Source: DASRHT01 sp035293765
GTDB lineage: Bacteria > Chloroflexota > Ktedonobacteria > Ktedonobacterales > Ktedonobacteraceae
DNA length: 64,000 nt
Reading direction: 5' to 3'
Assembly (NCBI GenBank): GCA_035293765.1
Contig: DATGMF010000056.1
Location: forward strand, 248,001 to 312,000
Below the pieces are notes generated by a model that saw only the letters and a program-made list of their open reading frames with translations, was not told where the DNA came from and searched no databases. Position numbers and translations under genes: made by a program. Positions 34,662 to 41,893 of the stretch are shown here, one piece after another. Each line of letters starts with the position of its first letter. Within the stretch, counting starts at the first letter, position 1.

Positions 34662-35897
34662 GTGCAAGAGCGGGTGATCGTCGGCATCGACGTTGGAACA
34701 ACAAAAATCTGTGTCCTGGTTGGCGAATTGGACCGCGACGGGAAGCTGAACATTGTTGGCGTTGGCACCTGCCCTTCACAGGGGTTGCGCCGGGGGGTGG
34801 TGGTGAACATTGAAGAGACAGTCACTTCCATTGCTGCGGCGCTAGATCGTGCAGAACGCCTATCAGGAAAGAAAATTGAAGCAGCCTATGTAGGGATCGC
34901 CGGGAGTCATATCGAGTCTGAGAATAGCCGAGGCTTCGTCGCTATCTCGCCAAGCCATCGCGATATTGTACAGAACGATATCAGTCGCGCCATCGAAGTC
35001 GCGCGCGCGATTGCCATTCCGGCGAACCGCGAAGTGATTCATGTCATCCCCCGGGGCTATGTTGTTGATGGTCAGGAGGGGATCAAGAATCCTATTGGCA
35101 TGTCTGGTTTCCGCCTTGAGGTGGAGACGCATATTATCACGGGCGCGGTCTCCGCGATCCATAACTTAATTAAATGTGTGCATAAAGCGCGCGTTGAGAT
35201 TGAGGATCTCGTGCTGGAGCCACTGGCGTCGAGCGAGGCGGTGCTGGCCGATGGCGAGACGGATCTGGGGGTTGCGCTGGTCGATATCGGTGGCGGCACG
35301 ACCGATGTCGCGGTCTTCACCGACGGGGCGATCTGGCATACTATTGTCCTGCCAATCGGCGGCAATCTGATTACCAGTGATATCGCCATTGGCCTGCGTC
35401 TGCCTCTGGGGGTAGCCGAAGAACTCAAAATCACGTATGGACACTGTGATCCATCAACTATTGACGAAGACGATATGATTGACCTATCGCAGTTCATGCC
35501 CGATTGCAATGATCTTGTACCCCGCAAGCTGCTGGCGGAGATCATCCAGGCGCGTGTGGAAGAGCTATTCAGTATGGTACATGACGAAATTAAAAGATCT
35601 GGTTATGATGGGTTATTGCCCGCCGGTATCGTGGTGACGGGCGGGACGGCGGAACTGCCGGGTATTCTGGATGTTGCGGGACAGACTCTTGATTTACCTG
35701 CACGCATCGGCTCTCCCTTGGGCCTGCATGGCCTGGCCGATTCGATCAGTCGGCCCGCTTATGCAACGGCGGTTGGCCTGCTTTTATGGGGCCTGCGCCA
35801 CACCTCCATGTTGATCGAGGATGAGGAGCTGGAGGACGAGGGCTCGCCGGATATGTTATCGCGCTTCGGGCGCTGGCTGCGTGCATTTATTCCTTAG
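34662..35897 (+). CDS. ftsA: Cell division protein FtsA
   Basis: FtsA is the actin-like anchor that links FtsZ to the membrane. The 411-residue protein has phosphate 1 loop GIDVGTTKICVLVGEL near 9-24, the SHS2 (1C) insert (VVVNIEETVTSIAAALDRAE onward), DIGGGTTDVAVF (phosphate 2) near 209-220, VVTGGTAELPGI (adenosine) and an amphipathic C-terminal helix MLSRFGRWLRAFIP that binds the membrane. A GTG at 34662 with AGGAG seven bases before is preferred; the open frame to 34614 lacks a ribosome site. Confidence 0.95.
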   Translation: MQERVIVGIDVGTTKICVLVGELDRDGKLNIVGVGTCPSQGLRRGVVVNIEETVTSIAAALDRAERLSGKKIEAAYVGIAGSHIESENSRGFVAISPSHRDIVQNDISRAIEVARAIAIPANREVIHVIPRGYVVDGQEGIKNPIGMSGFRLEVETHIITGAVSAIHNLIKCVHKARVEIEDLVLEPLASSEAVLADGETDLGVALVDIGGGTTDVAVFTDGAIWHTIVLPIGGNLITSDIAIGLRLPLGVAEELKITYGHCDPSTIDEDDMIDLSQFMPDCNDLVPRKLLAEIIQARVEELFSMVHDEIKRSGYDGLLPAGIVVTGGTAELPGILDVAGQTLDLPARIGSPLGLHGLADSISRPAYATAVGLLLWGLRHTSMLIEDEELEDEGSPDMLSRFGRWLRAFIP

Positions 35898-35901
35898 ACG
35901 T

Positions 35902-35972
35902 GTCTCTTATCTGTAACTGCAATGAGTGGCGCGTTCAGTTAGCGCGTGTCGTTCGTTCTACAGATAAGAGAC
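35902..35972. repeat. 14-bp perfect inverted repeat in the ftsZ leader
   Basis: GTCTCTTATCTGTA (35902-35915) and TACAGATAAGAGAC (35959-35972) are perfect inverted copies 43 bases apart, filling the ftsA-ftsZ gap and ending just before the AGGAGG of ftsZ. The spacer has a smaller GGCGCG/GCGCG pair. It could be a leader hairpin that affects ftsZ translation or a tiny insertion element. Confidence 0.65.
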
Positions 35973-35992
35973 TCAAAAGGAGGCCACGAACT

Positions 35993-37462
35993 ATGTTACC
36001 AATAGGAAATCATCAACTTGAAAGCTTCGCCCAGATCCGTGTGATCGGTGTTGGAGGCGGAGGTAGTAATGCGGTTAATCGCATGATCCAGGCCAACATG
36101 GTTGGTATCGAGTTTATTGCGATCAACACCGATGCCCAGGCATTGCTACTGACGGAGGCGCCGCATTGTATCCGTATCGGTGACAAACTCACTCGTGGTC
36201 TCGGTGCAGGCGGCAATCCTAGCGTTGGCTGTAAGGCCGCGGAGGAGAATGCCGAAGAGATTTACGAGGCGCTCAAGGGCTCCGATATGGTCTTTATCAC
36301 GGCGGGTATGGGCGGCGGTACAGGCACGGGCGCCAGTCCGGTAGTGGCGCAGATTGCCCGCGAGGTGGGCGCGCTAACCGTTGGCGTTGTGACCAAGCCC
36401 TTCACCTTCGAAGGCAAGAAACGTATGCTGGCCGCAGAGGAGGGAACAGCCAACCTCAAGCAGCATGTTGATACATTAATAACTGTGCCTAATGACCGCC
36501 TTTTGCAGGTGGCAGACAAGCGCACGCCGCTCTCGGAGGCTTTCAGGCTTGCCGATGACGTGCTGCGTCAGGGCATTCAGGGTATTAGCGACCTGATCAC
36601 TGTGCCAGGGCTGATCAACCTGGATTTTGCCGATGTGAAGACGATCATGTCGGCGGCAGGCTCGGCGCTGATGGCGATTGGCGAGGCCAGCGGCGATACG
36701 CGGGCAACCGATGCGGCTCAGATGGCGATATCGAGCCCTTTGCTGGATATCGATATCAGCGGGGCGCGCGGCGTGCTGTTCAATATCACCGGCGGCATGG
36801 ATATGACACTCTTCGAGGTCAACGAAGCTGCCGATATCATCAGTCGGGCCGCTCATCCAGAGGCCAATATTATCTTTGGCGCGGTCCAGGACCCCGGCTT
36901 CGATGGCAAAGTCAAGATTACAGTCATTGCCACAGGTTTTGACAATAGCAGCGGGTTTGCGCGCTCGACACCGGCGGTCCACCAGTACGGTCAGCCACGC
37001 CCGGAATACGATAGAAGCAGGCTTTACCAGATGTCGTCTGGTTCGGGGAACGTTCCACCGCTTGCGCGTCCGGCGCAGCCACAGAGCTATACGCCTCCGG
37101 TGACGCCGTCATCGATGAACAACATCTCAAATCGCTCAACGGGGCCAATGGGGCCGCGTGACGCGCAAACGCCGCTTGCTGCGGATGCTGCGCGTCAGCA
37201 CGCGGTCGCCTCTACCCCTGTTCGTGACGCGATGCCGGTGGTCGGCGACGTGGATGAGAACAGCTATGAGCTGGAACCGGATGATCTGGAGAGTGGGAAC
37301 CGCACTCCACCCGTTCCTGAGCCGGAGGCCCAGCCGTTGCAGCGACCGGCTGGGCAACAGCGCCAGATCCGCCGGCTGGACCGCAGCGCCGAACTACAGC
37401 GCGGGCGCAACACGCCTTCCGGCGACGTTATCGACATACCGGCTTTTTTACGTAAGCGATAA
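35993..37462 (+). CDS. ftsZ: Cell division protein FtsZ
   Basis: FtsZ is the tubulin-like GTPase that forms the division ring. The 489-residue protein has IRVIGVGGGGSNAVNRMI near 13-30, the tubulin signature FITAGMGGGTGTGASPVVA, LITVPNDRLLQVA, the T7 loop GLINLDFADVKTIMSAAGSALMAIG and ILFNITGG-type core (VLFNITGGMDMTLFEVNEA). Residues from about 325 form a long Pro/Gln/Arg-rich linker ending in DIPAFLRKR, the conserved peptide that binds FtsA and other partners. The ATG at 35993 follows AGGAGG by nine bases; the frame opens at 35900, but that stretch is the inverted-repeat leader. Confidence 0.97.
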   Translation: MLPIGNHQLESFAQIRVIGVGGGGSNAVNRMIQANMVGIEFIAINTDAQALLLTEAPHCIRIGDKLTRGLGAGGNPSVGCKAAEENAEEIYEALKGSDMVFITAGMGGGTGTGASPVVAQIAREVGALTVGVVTKPFTFEGKKRMLAAEEGTANLKQHVDTLITVPNDRLLQVADKRTPLSEAFRLADDVLRQGIQGISDLITVPGLINLDFADVKTIMSAAGSALMAIGEASGDTRATDAAQMAISSPLLDIDISGARGVLFNITGGMDMTLFEVNEAADIISRAAHPEANIIFGAVQDPGFDGKVKITVIATGFDNSSGFARSTPAVHQYGQPRPEYDRSRLYQMSSGSGNVPPLARPAQPQSYTPPVTPSSMNNISNRSTGPMGPRDAQTPLAADAARQHAVASTPVRDAMPVVGDVDENSYELEPDDLESGNRTPPVPEPEAQPLQRPAGQQRQIRRLDRSAELQRGRNTPSGDVIDIPAFLRKR

Positions 37463-37483
37463 GCGGAAAAAGTAGAGCAGGCA

Positions 37484-37523
37484 AATAGCAAGCGGTTCCA
37501 TCACCAGCGAACCGCTTGCTATT
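37484..37523. terminator. Hairpin between ftsZ and the converging BON gene
   Basis: A perfect 15-bp stem, AATAGCAAGCGGTTC (37484-37498) and its complement (37509-37523), with a ten-base loop. No strong T-run follows on either strand, but the place, between two converging stop codons, fits a bidirectional terminator. Confidence 0.65.
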
Positions 37524-37549
37524 ATGCTAACGTCTGGTACCTTGAAATG

Positions 37550-38356
37550 CTAGCCGCCAATCTTATTGATGGTTCTTCCTAGATTGCCGGGAATGTCTTT
37601 GTTCAAACCGATGTGGTTCACCACCACGCGGACGCCGGGGATACCCAGCAGCTCGCGTTCCAGCATATGCTTCATTTCGGGTCCTGGCACGTTCCCATAC
37701 AGGTGCAGGATGTAATTCTCGACCAGGATAGAAATGTTGCTCGCACCTTCCAGCTTCCCCTGTGATTGCAATTTTTCGATGCGCGCGTAGGCCGTCTCCA
37801 GAATGGTATCCTCGGCAACAATAAAATTGCGTATGCCGGTGACGCCGGGGATGGAGAGCAGGGCATCTTCCAGCCTTTGCCGTTGCGCTTCCAACTCGAC
37901 TTTCCCATAGAGCGCCAGGACAATGCCGTCATCCTCGATCTCGACCTTGACGGGATGAACGCTATATTCTGTGCTGCTGACCGTCACTATACGGTCCGCT
38001 ACATCGCGTGCTCGCTGTAAGACGGTTTGAGCAGCCGCAGAATTTGCCGGTATGATAGTGATAGGGCGTTCGCGTTCTTCATGTTGTTTGGGTGCCATTG
38101 GATCCTCCAGGGCCCAGCCCATAATGCCAACAAGTATAAACGGGGTGCCGATGATTGAAAGCCAGGGAATATCGGGAAGGGACAATAGACCTGCCACCGT
38201 TACCAGAATAGCCACGCTCAAAATAAGAGGCCATAAGCTTGGATTTGGTAGATGAACGTGATGCGCCGCCTCTTCCTCCGCCGCTGCTTGATTTAATTCA
38301 AAGGACCGAGCTAGATCGTCCGCTGTAAGATTGACACTTTGAAGAGAAGTTTCCAT
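37550..38356 (-). CDS. BON-domain membrane protein with an N-terminal cox subunit IV-like hairpin
   Basis: The 268-residue protein has an acidic head, two membrane segments near 41-60 and 64-82, a linker, and two BON-like modules near 110-180 and 190-258 (VEIEDDGIVLALYGKVELEA, then SILVENYILHLYGNVPGPE), with the typical central valine/glycine pattern. BON domains bind lipids, other proteins or sterol-like molecules. The two-helix part (NPSLWPLILSVAILVTVAGL, then ILVGIMGWALEDP) closely resembles the small protein at 51004 in the oxidase cluster (HPSIWPLALALALVVLLVG, then AIIGWGLERR). I infer a shared subunit IV-like domain. Confidence 0.8.
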   Translation of the reverse strand: METSLQSVNLTADDLARSFELNQAAAEEEAAHHVHLPNPSLWPLILSVAILVTVAGLLSLPDIPWLSIIGTPFILVGIMGWALEDPMAPKQHEERERPITIIPANSAAAQTVLQRARDVADRIVTVSSTEYSVHPVKVEIEDDGIVLALYGKVELEAQRQRLEDALLSIPGVTGIRNFIVAEDTILETAYARIEKLQSQGKLEGASNISILVENYILHLYGNVPGPEMKHMLERELLGIPGVRVVVNHIGLNKDIPGNLGRTINKIGG

Positions 38357-38479
38357 AGGGTCGCGCTCTCCTCCGAGAATGGTCTACAATATACAAGGAC
38401 GTTTATTGCCAATATTCGTCCTTGTATTTAAGCATACCAAATATCTATGTTTCGTGCAAGCAAAACTGTGGGAAGCTGG

Positions 38480-39466
38480 CTATTGGTTCTCATCGAACGG
38501 GAGATTAAGAAATTCTCCTTCGAACTGTTGCCAGACCCTCGTCTCGGCCTGTGGTCTGGTCAACGGTTGCTTATTCCTGGCTGATTGCAGCATACATTGC
38601 GTGACATGCTGTGGGAAATGGGCCAGCAGCGGCTGCTGTATTGTGCTGGGAGGCATCAGGCCCAGTTCTATGGCGCTTAAATCGTAGAGCTCATGTTGCT
38701 CAAATGCCAGCACTAACAGGTCTACATAAGAGCTAATAAGTTGCTGGTGCTCCTGTAAATAATGGATAGGCTGAGTACTGATAATACAGAGGCAGCCGAT
38801 AGCACAACTGGATTGCAGAATGGGCCAGATGAGGGCGGAAAGTAGCGCCGCTTGCGGATGATGCGGGCAAAGTGCAAATGCTATCGCGTGGTCCTGTACG
38901 ACAACAGGGTGTCCCTGGAGCAAAGCCTGCCCAATGGGAGACTCTGCGCCGAAGAACTGCGTCTGGCTGTCCATCTGATTTTCCCACGGCGTTGTTCCTC
39001 GCCCGACGGTTTGGCGTAAGCTGCGTATCTTCTGGTTAGAGAGGGGGGGAACGCATTGCGCGACGAAAATCGCCATGCCTGCCTGATCGGGGTCGAGGTG
39101 TCCCAGCATCTGTTGCAAAATCAAGGCGCTGATCGTCGAACCGCGCAGGAAGGGGGGAATGCTGGTATAAGCGTTAAGTACGCGGCTGTAGAAAGTAGCA
39201 GGGATCTCCTCCCTGATCTTTTCCTGAGGAAGGGAGCTGGATAGATCTGGATATTCTTTTTTTAGCAGTTCTGCAAGTCGTTGCCGACATTTCGGCAAGG
39301 CGTTCAGTAGAGCTCGCAGATTTTCAGGGCGCGGGTTCGATTTGTTGGCGACCCAACGTGATAATGTGACGGAATGAATACCCAGCGCGTCTGCAATCCT
39401 CTGCCGTTCAAAAGGCTCACTGATCACCTGACCAAGCAGTTCACGCCACGTTTGTGATTCTTCCAT
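38480..39466 (-). CDS. XRE family regulator with a GAF-like sensor part
   Basis: The 328-residue protein starts with a helix-turn-helix of the XRE/Cro type (RIADALGIHSVTLSRWVANKSNPRPENLRALLNAL, near residues 22-56). The middle part (about 90-260) has the look of a GAF sensor domain (GQALLQGHPVVVQDHAIAFAL, CAIGCLCIISTQPIHYL). The C-terminal 70 residues have no call. The ATG at 39466 is used; a TTG three codons earlier is possible, and no good ribosome site is visible for either. Ligand and targets unknown. Confidence 0.75.
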   Translation of the reverse strand: MEESQTWRELLGQVISEPFERQRIADALGIHSVTLSRWVANKSNPRPENLRALLNALPKCRQRLAELLKKEYPDLSSSLPQEKIREEIPATFYSRVLNAYTSIPPFLRGSTISALILQQMLGHLDPDQAGMAIFVAQCVPPLSNQKIRSLRQTVGRGTTPWENQMDSQTQFFGAESPIGQALLQGHPVVVQDHAIAFALCPHHPQAALLSALIWPILQSSCAIGCLCIISTQPIHYLQEHQQLISSYVDLLVLAFEQHELYDLSAIELGLMPPSTIQQPLLAHFPQHVTQCMLQSARNKQPLTRPQAETRVWQQFEGEFLNLPFDENQ

Positions 39467-39491
39467 GCTACACAATTGACTGTTAAAATGC

Positions 39492-39520
39492 TATAAAAAT
39501 AGTGATATGTTATTAAGCAA
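39492..39520 (-). promoter_or_regulatory. Probable promoter of the XRE-GAF gene
   Basis: TTGCTT (39520-39515) and TTTATA (39497-39492) lie 17 bases apart on the minus strand, about 25 bases before the ATG, so the leader is very short. Confidence 0.5.
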
Positions 39521-39865
39521 ACGGCGATAGCGTAGTTTTTGAAACCTTGCATACTCTATAGAATAACTCATAAAACCACAACAGTCAACTGAAAATGTCC
39601 CTTTTTGGGATAAAAAAAGATTAAAATTGACGAGCAAATGCAAACAGTTGATGAGATTACGTGACCAAATTGACCAGTAAAGTCGGAATTAGCCGCATAT
39701 TATAGACTTTGATAGTCATTATTGTTAGACAAGTGCAGGATGATGGTCGATGCCTATGCTGGTGCTACGGCTAATGTTTATGCGCGCTATAGAAAATATG
39801 GGATATTATACAATATTTTATGCAAAATAAGTATTTTTTACATAAAAGTCGTGGTTAACTGATGT
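39521..39865. other. AT-rich intergenic region without a recognisable gene
   Basis: About 345 bases of unusually AT-rich DNA lie between the XRE-GAF promoter and the duplicated PHP scar. There is a small TCCCTTTTTGGGA hairpin at 39598-39610. No open frame with a ribosome site, RNA gene or repeat was recognised. Confidence 0.5.
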
Positions 39866-39949
39866 TTAGTGGCGACAAATGTGATTGAGAGGTGGAAAAG
39901 CATTACTCAGTACATGTAAATCGATAGGCATATCAGGGAAGATGTGCAT
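39866..39949 (-). pseudogene. Remnant of a second PHP gene start
   Basis: Overlapping the end of the HAD gene, an ATG at 39949 opens a 27-codon frame, MHIFPDMPIDLHVLSN and 11 more residues, then a stop. It matches the start of the intact PHP gene (MRLSLDTPIDLQLHTTYSD) in position, ribosome site (GAGGAG) and DNA sequence, then diverges. This is the left scar of a duplicated HAD-PHP unit. Confidence 0.65.
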
Positions 39950-40053
39950 TGAGAAAGCACTCCTCGAAACAGGATTTGACGGCAATGTTCACATTATGCA
40001 GATTCGCAGCTATAGCTGTTACAGCTTCTCTATTCCTTTTATCGTCGTCAATA
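39915..40053. repeat. Direct repeat, left copy (about 135 bp)
   Basis: Roughly 80-85% identical by eye to 41359-41494 in the same orientation. It covers the last 40 codons of the HAD gene and the PHP-start remnant. Exactly shared runs include GAAACAGGATTTGACGGCAA and AGATTCGCAGCTATAG. Confidence 0.85.
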
Positions 40054-40496
40054 AAAAGAATAGTATGATACTGCTTGGCAAAGGATGCCACGATATGCGC
40101 TTTCCAGGCTGCCGTTTTTATGGTGCTCTCATCTGAATCTTTAAAAATAAATGTGATGTTTTCATAGCCTGGGCACCAGCGTGTGAACCATTGGAGCGTT
40201 GCCTCGCGCATAGAAAGCGGGCGGCTCGTCAAAACAATGACGTGATCATATTGCTCTGAGAGGCATGCAAGAGCTTCGCTACATCCTGCCATCAGTTGGT
40301 CGTATTCGATCAGCCTATTATCAAAAAAGCCTTGTTCGCTATAGAAAAAGCTGCTCAATGCCTTTCTCTCATCCTCCCTATCGAGGCTAGATGCTTGTTG
40401 GAGTAGATAGGCTTTGGCTCGTTCCTGCGCTATTTTTGTGTGTTCTGCATTATCGGCGATGACTCCATCAAAGTCACAGATGGCTATGCTGCTCAT
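39933..40496 (-). CDS. HAD superfamily phosphatase
   Basis: The 187-residue protein has HAD motif I in ICDFDGVIADN near 6-16, motif II in VIVLTSRPLSM near 86-96, a Lys in KDSDESTIKTAAWKAH and motif IV in ILFIDDDKRNREA near 145-157. With only helical cap elements it resembles the polynucleotide 3'-phosphatase or 5'-nucleotidase-like HADs; the substrate is uncertain. AGAGG precedes the ATG by eight bases. Its last 40 codons lie in the duplicated segment. It is 45 bases downstream of PHP on the same strand. Confidence 0.8.
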   Translation of the reverse strand: MSSIAICDFDGVIADNAEHTKIAQERAKAYLLQQASSLDREDERKALSSFFYSEQGFFDNRLIEYDQLMAGCSEALACLSEQYDHVIVLTSRPLSMREATLQWFTRWCPGYENITFIFKDSDESTIKTAAWKAHIVASFAKQYHTILFIDDDKRNREAVTAIAANLHNVNIAVKSCFEECFLNAHLP

Positions 40497-40541
40497 AATT
40501 TCAACCTCTTTCCGTTATTCACTTCTTCAGAAAATCCCGGC

Positions 40542-41393
40542 TTATATGACTTCAATGCCCACACGGCTAAGGAGTTGGCGGCATAGCTCTGCGCGATATT
40601 TGATTGGCATGCGACCAGGAGGTCCATGTGAATCTGAACCAGCGCTGATAAGCAAGTTGTGTTGTTGTGCGTATGTAAGATAGGTTTCAACCAGTTCTGG
40701 TGAGTGCGTAGGATAATAGACCTCGATACCATCGAGTGGGATCTCAGCGCGCACCTGATCGAGCAGTTCAGGCGTGTAATAGGTAAACTCCTGCGGTTCT
40801 CGCAGACCCCGGCCAGGGTGTGCGATCAGGGCAACTCCTCCACTGCGATGTACTGTATCAACCGTATTTGCTATATCGGCCTTCATTTCGCGATACCCGG
40901 CATCTATCACCATCTCTAACGCGCTCGGCCAATCTTGGACGTAACCATGTTTGATCAACAAGATGCCGCAATCTCCTGCCACACGGAGTTCTCCGGCATT
41001 TGCCGCAGGATATTCTTGACGGTGCGGGAATTGATAGCCTCGGCGCAGTAGTTCTTCATAGACCTGCTCTGCATTGTCCTTCTGACGCTGTCGAACATCA
41101 TCTGCAATAGCTCTGAGTGCCTGATCATGTGGATCGAAGCCAAAGCATAGCACATCCGCCATTTTTCCGTGCCAGTGGGCGCTAATCTCCACGGCTGGCA
41201 GGACAGGCACCTGTTTTTGTGTCCCCAACTGTTGGATGCTAACGACCGTATCAACGCGATCATGATCAGTGACGGCAACCAGACCGAAGCCTTCCAGGAC
41301 AAGATAATCGAACAATTCCTCTGCTGACCATCGTCCATCGCTGTAGGTTGTATGTAATTGTAAATCGATAGGCGTATCAAGAGACAAGCGCAT
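40542..41393 (-). CDS. PHP domain phosphoesterase
   Basis: The 283-residue protein has the polymerase-and-histidinol-phosphatase fold. Metal motifs are DLQLHTTYSDG near 9-19, VAVTDHDRVDT near 37-47, PAVEISAHWHGK near 65-76, LIAHPGRG and SAGSDSHGPPG near the end. It is closest to the TrpH/RNase AM group that removes phosphate from 3',5'-nucleoside bisphosphates or trims RNA 5' ends. The ATG at 41393 follows GAGGAG by ten bases; the ribosome site and start lie inside a leftover of a HAD gene end. Thus an ancestral HAD-PHP gene overlap supplied its translation signal. Confidence 0.88.
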   Translation of the reverse strand: MRLSLDTPIDLQLHTTYSDGRWSAEELFDYLVLEGFGLVAVTDHDRVDTVVSIQQLGTQKQVPVLPAVEISAHWHGKMADVLCFGFDPHDQALRAIADDVRQRQKDNAEQVYEELLRRGYQFPHRQEYPAANAGELRVAGDCGILLIKHGYVQDWPSALEMVIDAGYREMKADIANTVDTVHRSGGVALIAHPGRGLREPQEFTYYTPELLDQVRAEIPLDGIEVYYPTHSPELVETYLTYAQQHNLLISAGSDSHGPPGRMPIKYRAELCRQLLSRVGIEVI

Positions 41394-41494
41394 TGGGAGA
41401 GCACTCCTCGAAACAGGATTTGACGGCAATTGTCACATTATCTAGATTCGCAGCTATAGTTGTTACAGCCTTCCTATTTCTTTAGCTCGTCAAT
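41359..41494. repeat. Direct repeat, right copy (about 135 bp)
   Basis: The right partner of 39915-40053. It covers the start of PHP, the HAD C-terminal remnant and the last codons of the PGDYL gene. The two copies flank the PHP-HAD pair. Confidence 0.85.
41377..41469 (-). pseudogene. Remnant of a HAD gene C terminus
   Basis: Read on the minus strand in the HAD frame, this stretch encodes AVTTIAANLDNVTIAVKSCF, EECSPNALVS and a stop. The intact HAD protein ends AVTAIAANLHNVNIAVKSCF, EECFLNAHLP. No start or upstream part survives; the sequence before it belongs to the PGDYL gene. Confidence 0.75.
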
Positions 41495-41893
41495 TTCAAT
41501 ATAAGAGTGTTCAAAGATTTCGCGATCTACCGGCCAGGCAGAGCCATCGTTGATCACGAGATAATCGCCTGCTTGTCCCCGCATGCCGTCTATGGTGAAA
41601 GGTTCTGGCATTTGAGCCGCAAAAGAGGTATCAGTGCGCATATAGTGGGCAAAGCCATTTTCATCTTCCGGGGCCACTTTGACATATTTCTCTTGCATGG
41701 TGGTGCGCCAAATTGTCCATTCACCTTTGGCATCCTTCGCCAAATAATCACCAGGCGTAAACTTGAGTATCCCTTCCGGTGCATATACGACCCCTTGACG
41801 CTCTTCAAAATCTTGAGCAGTGAGCAGGCGGGCCACGGTACGCGCAACTTTTTTATACTTTTTGAAGGTGATCAAGGGGTTCCTCTCTAGCAA
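41474..41893 (-). CDS. Small soluble protein with PGDYL-type repeats, unknown function
   Basis: The 139-residue product begins with a basic helix (ITFKKYKKVARTVARLL) and then has two related beta modules: LKFTPGDYLAKDAKGEWTI near 43-61 and QAGDYLVINDGSAWPVDREI followed by FEHSYIE near 106-132. The pattern recalls proteins with PGDY-L repeats of unknown role. A TTG at 41893 overlaps the stop of the XRE-TPR gene; a second TTG at 41875, six bases after GAGAGG, is equally likely. It is therefore co-translated with the regulator. Its last codons and stop lie where HAD-derived sequence begins. Confidence 0.65.
   Translation of the reverse strand: MLERNPLITFKKYKKVARTVARLLTAQDFEERQGVVYAPEGILKFTPGDYLAKDAKGEWTIWRTTMQEKYVKVAPEDENGFAHYMRTDTSFAAQMPEPFTIDGMRGQAGDYLVINDGSAWPVDREIFEHSYIEIDELKK

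Noticed and set aside
35902..35972. Match of TGTCTCTTAT to a Tn5 mosaic end or sequencing adapter
   Set aside because: The match is only ten bases and the rest differs. Both arms are perfect to 14 bases, so adapter contamination is unlikely.
39598..39610. TCCC/GGGA hairpin as a terminator
   Set aside because: The stem has only four pairs, too weak to call.
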